DNA of 5,258 nucleotides from Candidatus Eiseniibacteriota bacterium. Its GTDB lineage: Bacteria > Eisenbacteria > RBG-16-71-46. Below, one piece after another: positions 1 to 4,913 of the stretch (positions within the stretch are counted from its first letter, which is position 1; each line of letters starts with the position of its first letter). Under the pieces are notes generated by a model, which was not told the origin of the DNA, searched no databases, and saw only the letters and a list, made by a program, of their open reading frames with translations. The stretch lies in the NCBI GenBank assembly GCA_903921835.1, contig CAIXRL010000251.1, positions 1-5,258 on the forward strand. Reading direction: 5' to 3'. The position numbers and the translations under genes are program-made.

Positions 1-276
1 CAGCACCTTCTCGGCGACCGCGACCTTGTCCTTGGCGCCCAGGTAGTGCTCGAGCTTGAGGTCGTGCATGCGCGCGGCCACCGCGAGCGAGGCGCGGCCG
101 GAGATCACGACGGGCAGGATGCCGGCCTCGCGCGCCCACTCCAGCGCCAGGCCGTCGCGCACCCAGAAGTGGCGGACGTCACCCTCGCGCGTGAAGCCGA
201 TGACGCCATCCGTCAGCGTGCCGTCCACGTCCAGGAACACGATGCGCACCGGGTGCGCGATGGGGGCTTCAGTCAC
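1..276 (-). CDS. kdsC: Kdo-8-phosphate phosphatase KdsC (HAD family), 3' end outside window
   Basis: This cytoplasmic enzyme hydrolyses Kdo-8-phosphate to Kdo and phosphate, the step between KdsA and KdsB. Only the first 92 residues are present, about half of a typical 170-190 residue KdsC. HAD motif I is LDVDGTLTDG, with the probable nucleophile Asp16 and general acid Asp18. Motif II is the ISGR segment with Ser59, followed by the KdsC/YrbI-like pattern SGRASLAVAAR. The GAKDK segment (80-84) likely carries the motif III lysine. The motif IV acidic pair lies beyond the edge. The start is GTG at 276-274, because no ATG precedes Met70 in this frame. A strong ribosome binding site (GAGGGAG, 290-284) sits 7 bases upstream. 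The first 8 bases overlap the kdsA stop, which suggests translational coupling. The alternative is another small HAD phosphatase, but the motif set and the position after kdsA make KdsC much more likely. Confidence 0.92.
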   Translation of the reverse strand, partial: MTEAPIAHPVRIVFLDVDGTLTDGVIGFTREGDVRHFWVRDGLALEWAREAGILPVVISGRASLAVAARMHDLKLEHYLGAKDKVAVAEKVL

Positions 277-1090
277 GACGGGTCTCCCTCGCCGCCTCGT
301 GGACGCGCAGCGCCTCGTCGATGAAGGCGGTCGCGCTCTCGAGCGGCAGCTGCGTTGCGGCGTCGCTCAGGGCGTGCGCCGGATCGGGGTGGGCCTCGAA
401 GAACACGCCGTCCACGCCGCAGGCGACCGCGGCGCGCAGCAGCGGGAACGCGAAGCGACGGTCGCCGCCCGTCTCCGCGCCTCCCGGGCGCTGCAGGCTG
501 TGCGTGGCGTCGTAGAGAACCGGCCAGCCCATCTCGCTCATGATCACGAGCGAGCGCATGTCCACCACCAGGTCGCCGTAGCCGAACGAGGCGCCGCGCT
601 CGGTGAGCAGGATGCGCCCGCCGCCCGCGGCCACGAGCTTGTCCACCACGTTCTGCATGTCGGCGGGCGGCAGGAACTGGCCCTTCTTGACGTTGACCGC
701 GCGCCCGGTGTGCGCCGCGGCTTCCAGCAGCGCCGTCTGGCGGCACAGGAACGCCGGGATCTGCAGCACGTCGGCGACCTCGGCCGCGGCGGCGACCTCG
801 GAGACCTCGTGGATGTCGGTGAGCACCGGCACGCCCAGCTCGGACTTCACGCGCGCGAGCACGGCCAGCGCCTCGTCCATCGGCGGACCCGTGAACGAGC
901 TGCCGCTGGAACGGTTCGCCTTCTTGTACGACGCCTTGAACACGTAGGGCAGCCCGCGCGCCGCGCACGCGTCGCGCAGCGTGCGCGCGACCTGCATGCA
1001 CATCGCCTCGCTCTCCACCACGCACGGCCCCGCCACGATCAACAGGCCGGGGCCTCCCACTTCCACGTTGCCGATCGCGAAGCGGTGCAT
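269..1090 (-). CDS. kdsA: 3-deoxy-8-phosphooctulonate synthase KdsA, metal-dependent class predicted
   Basis: KdsA condenses D-arabinose-5-phosphate with phosphoenolpyruvate to Kdo-8-phosphate, the first committed step of Kdo synthesis, in the cytoplasm. The protein is 273 residues, a normal length for this (beta/alpha)8 family. Visible landmarks are AGPCVVES (20-27), the signature KANRSS (57-62), TDIHE (91-95), CRQTALLEAA (116-125), NVKKGQF (133-139), TERGASFGYG (163-172), DATHSLQ (194-200), FEAHPDP (231-237) and SDAATQLPL (242-250). The putative metal ligands Cys23, His197, Glu232 and Asp243 are all present. In the metal-independent E. coli enzyme the first of these is Asn. The overall pattern resembles the Aquifex type more than the E. 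coli type. The ATG overlaps the pyrG TGA by one base (TGATG), and GGAGG lies 4 bases upstream inside pyrG. The 3' end overlaps kdsC by 8 bases, so these genes are almost certainly co-transcribed and translationally coupled. Confidence 0.97.
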   Translation of the reverse strand: MHRFAIGNVEVGGPGLLIVAGPCVVESEAMCMQVARTLRDACAARGLPYVFKASYKKANRSSGSSFTGPPMDEALAVLARVKSELGVPVLTDIHEVSEVAAAAEVADVLQIPAFLCRQTALLEAAAHTGRAVNVKKGQFLPPADMQNVVDKLVAAGGGRILLTERGASFGYGDLVVDMRSLVIMSEMGWPVLYDATHSLQRPGGAETGGDRRFAFPLLRAAVACGVDGVFFEAHPDPAHALSDAATQLPLESATAFIDEALRVHEAARETRRD

Positions 1091-2760
1091 CACGCCTCCG
1101 CCTTCTCGACCACGCGCTCGACCGCGCTGTCGTAGTTGTCGTCCCCCACGCGCGCGACGCGGCGCTCGAGCGCAGCGCGCACGAAGTCGCGGAACAGCGG
1201 GTGCGGATCCTGCGGGCGCGACTTGAGCTCGGGGTGGAACTGCACCGCGAGGAACCACGGGTGATCCGGCAGCTCGACGATCTCGATCAACTCGCGGCCG
1301 ACGCACTTGCCCGACAGCACCAGCCCGCGCGAGGTGAGCTGCTGGGCGTACTTGTTGTTCAGCTCGTAGCGGTGACGGTGGCGCTCCTCGATCTCCGGCC
1401 TGCCGTAGGCGCGCGCCGCGAGGCTGCCCGCACGCAGCGCGCAGCGGTAGGCGCCCAGCCGCATCGTGCCGCCCTTGTCGGTGACGTTCGCCTGGTCGGC
1501 CAGGAGGTCGATCACCTTGTGCTCGCTCTGCGGATCGAACTCGCTCGAGTTGGCGTCGGCCCAGCCGACCACGCTGCGCGCGAACTCGATCGTGGCCACC
1601 TGCATGCCCAGGCAGAGCCCGAAGAACGGCACGCCGGTCTCGCGCGCGTGGCGCACCGCGGCGACCTTGCCCTCGATGCCGCGCTCGCCGAAACCGCCCG
1701 GCACCAGGATGCCGTCCACGTCTCCCAGCACCGCCGCGGCGCCGCGCGCCTCGACCTCGCTGCTCTCGACCCAGCGCAGGTGCACGCGCGCGTCGTTCGC
1801 CGAGCCGGCGTGCACGAGCGCCTCGATCACGCTCTTGTAGGCGTCGCGCACGTGCGTGTACTTGCCGACGATGGCGATCTCGCACTGGCGCCTGGGGCGC
1901 GTGACGCGCGCCTCGAACGACTGCCAGGCGGAGAGGTCGGGCGGCATGACGCCCTTGTCCGGCAGCCCCAGCATCTCGACCACGAGGTCATCCAGCCCGC
2001 CCTCGTGGAAGACCAGCGGCACTTCGTAGATGGACTTCACGTCGGTGGCCGCGATCACCGCCTCGGTCGGCACGTTGCAGAAGAGCGCGATCTTCTCGCG
2101 CACCTCCGAGTCCAGCGCGACCTCGCTGCGGCAGAGCAGGATGTCGGCCTGGATGCCGATCTCGCGCAACTCCTTGACGGAGTGCTGCGTCGGCTTGGTC
2201 TTCACCTCGCCCGCGGCCTTGATGAACGGCACCAGCGTGACGTGCACGAATACCACTTCGCGCCGGTGCTCGAGCTTGAGCTGGCGCACCGCCTCCAGGA
2301 ACGGCAGCGATTCGATGTCGCCCACGGTGCCGCCGATCTCGACGATGAGCACGTCGGCTTCCGTCGCCAGGCCGAGGCCGAGGATGCGCTTCTTGATCTC
2401 GTCGGTGACGTGCGGAATCACCTGCACCGTGCGCCCGAGGTAGTCGCCGCGGCGCTCGCGCGAGAGGATCGAGTCGTAGACCTGTCCCGCGGTGACGTTG
2501 TGACTGCGTGTCAGCGAAGCGTTGGTGAAGCGCTCGTAGTGCCCGAGGTCCAGGTCGGTCTCGGCGCCGTCGTCGGTGACGAACACCTCGCCGTGCTGGA
2601 ACGGACTCATCGTGCCGGGATCGATGTTGAGATAGGGATCGAGCTTCTGGATGGTCACGCGGAACCCGCGCGACTTGAGCAGCAGCCCAAGCGACGCCGC
2701 GGCAATGCCCTTGCCGAGCGATGAGACCACCCCACCGGTCACCACGACGATCTTGGACAT
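1090..2760 (-). CDS. pyrG: CTP synthase PyrG
   Basis: PyrG makes CTP from UTP, ATP and glutamine-derived ammonia. The protein is 556 residues, close to the roughly 545 of the E. coli enzyme. The N-terminal amidoligase domain begins MSKIVVVTGGVVSSLGKG, a P-loop-like segment at 9-18. It continues through FQHGEVFVTDDGAETDLDLG (54-73), EIGGTVGDIES (141-151) and KTKPTQHSVKEL (187-198), which lines the nucleotide and UTP/CTP site. The class I glutamine amidotransferase domain covers about 290-530. It has the oxyanion region PGGFGERG (354-361), the nucleophile Cys383 in GLCLGMQ, and the remaining triad residues His509 and Glu511 in FHPE. The ATG at 2760 is chosen over an in-frame upstream start at 2814 because the protein then begins exactly at the family N-terminus and a good Shine-Dalgarno precedes it. 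The gene lies between kdsB and kdsA. Its CTP is a direct substrate of KdsB. Confidence 0.99.
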   Translation of the reverse strand: MSKIVVVTGGVVSSLGKGIAAASLGLLLKSRGFRVTIQKLDPYLNIDPGTMSPFQHGEVFVTDDGAETDLDLGHYERFTNASLTRSHNVTAGQVYDSILSRERRGDYLGRTVQVIPHVTDEIKKRILGLGLATEADVLIVEIGGTVGDIESLPFLEAVRQLKLEHRREVVFVHVTLVPFIKAAGEVKTKPTQHSVKELREIGIQADILLCRSEVALDSEVREKIALFCNVPTEAVIAATDVKSIYEVPLVFHEGGLDDLVVEMLGLPDKGVMPPDLSAWQSFEARVTRPRRQCEIAIVGKYTHVRDAYKSVIEALVHAGSANDARVHLRWVESSEVEARGAAAVLGDVDGILVPGGFGERGIEGKVAAVRHARETGVPFFGLCLGMQVATIEFARSVVGWADANSSEFDPQSEHKVIDLLADQANVTDKGGTMRLGAYRCALRAGSLAARAYGRPEIEERHRHRYELNNKYAQQLTSRGLVLSGKCVGRELIEIVELPDHPWFLAVQFHPELKSRPQDPHPLFRDFVRAALERRVARVGDDNYDSAVERVVEKAEA

Positions 2761-2768
2761 CGTTTCAT

Positions 2769-2777
2769 TCCTTCCCT
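2769..2777 (-). promoter_or_regulatory. Ribosome binding site of pyrG
   Basis: On the minus strand the sequence AGGGAAGGA ends 8 bases before the ATG at 2760. This purine-rich Shine-Dalgarno fixes the pyrG start and argues against the in-frame upstream start at 2814, which would add 18 residues unlike any CTP synthase N-terminus. Confidence 0.8.
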
Positions 2778-2830
2778 GGCGAGCCTCACCGGATCCGCGT
2801 TCGGGAACCCGCAAACACGACGCGCCGCAC

Positions 2831-2860
2831 CGGGCGAACTCGCGCCCGACACGGCGTCGG
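2831..2860 (-). other. Two overlapping, mutually exclusive hairpins in the pyrG leader
   Basis: Reading the minus strand (transcript sense), one perfect 5-bp stem joins 2860-2856 with 2850-2846 (CCGAC/GTCGG type, 5-base loop). A second perfect 6-bp stem joins 2848-2843 with 2836-2831 (CGGGCG/CGCCCG, 6-base loop). They share bases 2846-2848, so both cannot form fully at once. They lie about 70-100 bases upstream of the pyrG start, within the leader predicted from the candidate promoter at 2893-2922. No run of U follows either stem, so this is not a classical intrinsic terminator. In DNA this GC-rich, short stems arise by chance, so any regulatory role is speculative. Confidence 0.3.
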
Positions 2861-2892
2861 CAAGGCCCCGCGCACGTCCGGCACGGAGTTGA

Positions 2893-2922
2893 AAACTAGC
2901 ACAGGGGGTCGGGCCGGGCGAA
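2893..2922 (-). promoter_or_regulatory. Candidate promoter for pyrG-kdsA-kdsC
   Basis: On the minus strand there is a TTCGCC hexamer (2922-2917), an 18-base spacer ending GTGC, and TAGTTT (2898-2893) as a possible -10. A start near 2886 would give a leader of about 125 bases before pyrG. The same layout, down to GTGC before TAG, occurs before the first gene of the cluster (4801-4830), which is the main reason for calling it. The -35 matches the housekeeping consensus TTGACA poorly. The site begins 19 bases after the stop of the upstream gene, so it would be an internal promoter in a longer operon. Confidence 0.45.
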
Positions 2923-2940
2923 CAACCCTGCGGCAGCGAG

Positions 2941-3459
2941 CTACCGTGGCGGGGCGCAGTTGCCGCTGGCCGGCTTCGCCCAACGCGGCAGCTCGAGCAC
3001 GATCGTGAAGGGGGCGACTCCAAGGAGGTGGGCACGCGGGTGCGGCCCCCGACGAACGACGACCCTGTAGCCGGGCGCGAGCGAGGCCGGGAGGATCACG
3101 ATGGTCGGCCGAACGCAGGAACTCGGCAGGACCCCCTCGATGCGCAGCAGCCGGCGTCCGTCGCGACATGCGGGAAGCTCCTCGGTGCTCACGCGGACCA
3201 CCTCGGGCCGCGTATCCGCATTCCCGGAGGGCAATCCGTGCGGGAACAACTTCCGGAATCGCTCGCTCCCGACGGGAACGTCGAGCCCCGAATCCGCCAC
3301 CAGCCGCTCGCGCGCCGTCCCGTTCGACACCCGGTAGAGCGTGGCGCGAGTCGCGGCCGTCGCGCCGGGCCACGGTCCACGGGCGCCGGCGGCACGGAAC
3401 CCGCACACGACGGAGAACAGCATGACGAGAAGGGTGGCCGCGAAGCGGGCCGCGCTCAT
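2941..3459 (-). CDS. Small exported protein of unknown function between kdsB and pyrG
   Basis: I do not recognise the family. The product is 172 residues. It starts with a signal peptide: MSAARF, a hydrophobic stretch at about 7-21, and a likely signal peptidase I site after Ala26 (A-G-A). The mature part would be about 146 residues, basic, without further membrane segments. It has cysteines at 98, 115 and 168 that could form a disulfide in the periplasm. Residues 103-157 contain several short hydrophobic stretches (LLRIEGVL, TIVILPA, YRVVVRRG, FTIVLELP), suggesting a beta-rich domain. The ATG overlaps the kdsB stop in an ATGA tetramer. No well-spaced Shine-Dalgarno is seen, so translation probably depends on kdsB. 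G/C-ending codons still dominate, which supports coding, but CGA, GGA, TTG, AGG and similar codons are more frequent than in kdsB or pyrG. This hints at a fast-evolving, lineage-specific gene. An envelope role is inferred only from context. Confidence 0.75.
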   Translation of the reverse strand: MSAARFAATLLVMLFSVVCGFRAAGARGPWPGATAATRATLYRVSNGTARERLVADSGLDVPVGSERFRKLFPHGLPSGNADTRPEVVRVSTEELPACRDGRRLLRIEGVLPSSCVRPTIVILPASLAPGYRVVVRRGPHPRAHLLGVAPFTIVLELPRWAKPASGNCAPPR

Positions 3460-4184
3460 GCGAGCGGCCCGCGCGCCTCCAGCTCGGCCATCTGCTCCGG
3501 CGTGTCCACGCCCGAGAACGGCCGCGCGCCGCGCACCACCTTGATGCGCACGCCGCGCTGCACCGCGCGCAGCTGCTCCAGGCGCTCGGCGAGCTCCAGC
3601 GTTCCCGGCAGCCACGATGCGAACTCCAGCAACAGGTCGCGGCGGAACGCGTACACGCCGGCGTGGCGCAGCGCGGGGCCGCCGCGGGTCGCGCCCGCCA
3701 GGTCGGCGCGGCTGAAGTAGAGCGCGAAGTCGTCGTCGTCCACCACCACCTTGACCACGTTCTCCGACTCGAACTTCGCCGAGTCGGGCTCGTGGTGCGC
3801 GACCGTGCCCATGCGCAGCGAGGAGTCCGCGCGCATGACCGCGGCCAGCGCGGAGACCGCATCGGTCTCCAGCTCGGGCTCGTCGCCCTGCAGGTTGAAA
3901 ACGATGTCCGCGCCCGGCCGCCGGCGCGACACCTCGGCCACGCGGTCGGTGCCGCTCGTGCACGACGTGGAGGTCATCTCGACCCCGGCGCCGAAGGCGC
4001 GCGCCGCGGTGGCGATGCGCTCGTCGTCGGTGGCGATCACCAGCTCGTCCAGTCCGCGCGCCGCCCGGGCGCGCTCCCAGACGTGCTGCAGCATGGGCCT
4101 GCCCCACAGCATCGCCAGAGGCTTGCCCGGGAAGCGCTGTGCGGCGAAACGCGCGGGAATCACGGCGAGGATGCGTTCGCTCAT
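3456..4184 (-). CDS. kdsB: CMP-Kdo synthetase KdsB (3-deoxy-manno-octulosonate cytidylyltransferase)
   Basis: KdsB transfers CMP from CTP to Kdo, releasing pyrophosphate and giving CMP-Kdo for the Kdo transferase that builds the LPS inner core. The product is 242 residues, against about 248 in E. coli. The nucleotide-binding N-terminus is IPARFAAQRFPGKPL (9-23). Further motifs are ATDDERI (51-57), TSTSCTSGTDRVAE (71-84), NLQGDEP (97-103, with Asp101 a likely Mg2+ ligand), NVVKVV (142-147), HAGVYAF (174-180) and GVDTPEQ (225-231, with Asp227 a likely second metal ligand). Cys75 stands where the E. coli enzyme has His in H-x-SGT. The start ATG at 4184 lies 4 bases after the stop of the upstream exported-protein gene. 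Only a weak GGTGG is seen at about -15, so coupling is likely. The last bases overlap the next gene by 4. Confidence 0.97.
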   Translation of the reverse strand: MSERILAVIPARFAAQRFPGKPLAMLWGRPMLQHVWERARAARGLDELVIATDDERIATAARAFGAGVEMTSTSCTSGTDRVAEVSRRRPGADIVFNLQGDEPELETDAVSALAAVMRADSSLRMGTVAHHEPDSAKFESENVVKVVVDDDDFALYFSRADLAGATRGGPALRHAGVYAFRRDLLLEFASWLPGTLELAERLEQLRAVQRGVRIKVVRGARPFSGVDTPEQMAELEARGPLA

Positions 4185-4188
4185 GTCG

Positions 4189-4791
4189 TCAGTACCACCA
4201 TTTCCGGTCGTCCTCGTGTCTCACCATGGGCAGCACCGGCTTCTTCGCCGCCGTCTCCCACCACGCACGCCACATGGCGAGGATCGCCTTCTGAGCCTCC
4301 GCCGGCGCCGTCCACGTCATGCCGAGGTCGCGGTTCTCGCCCGCGAAGCGCACGCGATGCGAGGAGTCCGGATCCAGGTAGCGCTGCTCGTCCGGATTGA
4401 GCCGCGCGCGGATCGGCGCGCGGAACTCGAGCCCCGTGAGCCGCTGCAGCACGCGCACGCGCCACACCATGTTGGGCGCCCCGAGGTAGAGGTCACGCTT
4501 CACCGGCCGCAGCGTCGGGAGGATGAGGTCCACGGTGCGCTGGGGGTGCGCGCGAAAGAGATCCCAGGCGACGAGCGTGTCGGAGCCAGGCACCACGCCC
4601 ACCATGCGGGCGAGTGCGCCCACCAGCAGCGAGTCCTCGTGCGGCGTGCTGGAGACGAGCACGGTCCGCACAGCCGTGTCGGCGGGCGTCGCGGAGGACG
4701 CCGGCTTCGCGGGCTTGCGGGCCGCTGCCGCGGGGGCCGCGAGCAGCGCGAGCGCCAGCGCGGCGCGGACGAGCAGGTGCGGAGGGTTCAT
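4189..4791 (-). CDS. Exported protein of unknown function, first gene of the Kdo cluster
   Basis: The product is 200 residues. A signal peptide is clear: MNPPHLLVR, a hydrophobic core ALALALLAAPAAAA, and likely cleavage near residue 23-24. A low-complexity Ala/Pro/Lys/Ser linker follows to about residue 40. The rest (41-200) is a globular domain with many Arg, Leu and Trp. It contains VWRVRVLQRLTGLEF (about 109-123), MTWTAPAEAQKAILAMWRAWWE (about 158-179) and a terminal RKWWY. A helix ending in LTG followed by a W-x-x-WW segment recalls alpha-helical HEAT-like repeat proteins of some environmental bacteria. That resemblance is from memory and weak. I assign no function. The ATG at 4791 is preferred over a GTG at 4800, because the signal peptide starts there and a candidate promoter would start transcription near 4794. 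It ends 4 bases before kdsB, so it is probably the operon leader. Confidence 0.75.
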   Translation of the reverse strand: MNPPHLLVRAALALALLAAPAAAARKPAKPASSATPADTAVRTVLVSSTPHEDSLLVGALARMVGVVPGSDTLVAWDLFRAHPQRTVDLILPTLRPVKRDLYLGAPNMVWRVRVLQRLTGLEFRAPIRARLNPDEQRYLDPDSSHRVRFAGENRDLGMTWTAPAEAQKAILAMWRAWWETAAKKPVLPMVRHEDDRKWWY

Positions 4792-4800
4792 CGTGCGCAC

Positions 4801-4830
4801 ACGCTAGCACGGCGCGCGGGGACGGGCGAA
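4801..4830 (-). promoter_or_regulatory. Candidate promoter for the exported protein-kdsB operon
   Basis: On the minus strand TTCGCC (4830-4825) is followed by an 18-base spacer ending GTGC and then TAGCGT (4806-4801). The TG one base before the -10 would make it an extended -10 promoter. Transcription would start near A4794, only 3 bases before the ATG at 4791, giving an almost leaderless message. This fits the absence of a Shine-Dalgarno there. The layout matches the candidate pyrG promoter. Confidence 0.45.
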
Positions 4831-4878
4831 GCGCGGCCCGCGCGAGCGGCGCCGACGCCCGCGAGCCCGCCCCACCTG

Positions 4879-4907
4879 TTGACCGCCCGCGGCCCCTCCT
4901 TCACGAT
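4879..4907 (+). promoter_or_regulatory. Candidate promoter for the divergent acetyltransferase gene
   Basis: TTGACC (4879-4884) matches the -35 consensus at five of six bases. It is followed by a 17-base spacer and CACGAT (4902-4907), a poor -10 with three of six matches. The expected start, about 7 bases on, coincides with the A of the ATG at 4914. Together with the lack of any Shine-Dalgarno, this suggests a leaderless transcript. The weak -10 keeps this tentative. Confidence 0.3.
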
Positions 4908-4913
4908 CCGCGC

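Noticed and set aside
56..1135. A 359-codon plus-strand frame opposite kdsC and kdsA
   Set aside because: It is antisense to two clear genes, has low-complexity Arg/Ala/His composition and no domain signature.
1201..2724. A 507-codon plus-strand open frame opposite pyrG
   Set aside because: It is rich in His, Arg, Ala, Leu and Val with no recognisable motif and lies fully antisense to an unmistakable CTP synthase. GC-rich genes routinely leave such stop-poor antisense frames.
2761..2814. An 18-residue N-terminal extension of PyrG
   Set aside because: CTP synthases begin at the MSKIVVVTGG segment, and a good Shine-Dalgarno stands 8 bases before the ATG at 2760.
2900..2945. Intrinsic terminator after the small exported-protein gene
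   Set aside because: Only a weak CAGGG/CCCTG pairing with a long loop is present. The few Ts nearby belong to the candidate -10 of the pyrG promoter.
3394..3405. Lipoprotein signal (SVVC, residues 16-19) in the small exported protein
   Set aside because: The residue before Cys19 is Val, whereas lipoboxes need Gly, Ala or Ser. The A-G-A site at 24-26 fits ordinary signal peptidase I cleavage better.
3460..4107. Upstream extension of the small exported protein into the kdsB region (a 388-residue fused frame)
   Set aside because: The extension is read from kdsB in another frame and is Arg/Gly/Ala low-complexity. The signal peptide beginning at 3459 and the ATGA overlap mark the true start.
4792..4800. 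GTG start at 4800 for the first exported protein
   Set aside because: It would place Arg-Thr before the signal peptide, lacks a Shine-Dalgarno and lies upstream of the predicted transcription start near 4794.
4793..4810. Palindromes GTGCGCAC (4793-4800) and GCTAGC (4803-4808) as operators
   Set aside because: They are short self-complementary words expected by chance in such DNA and are not repeated near the pyrG promoter apart from the CTAG core.
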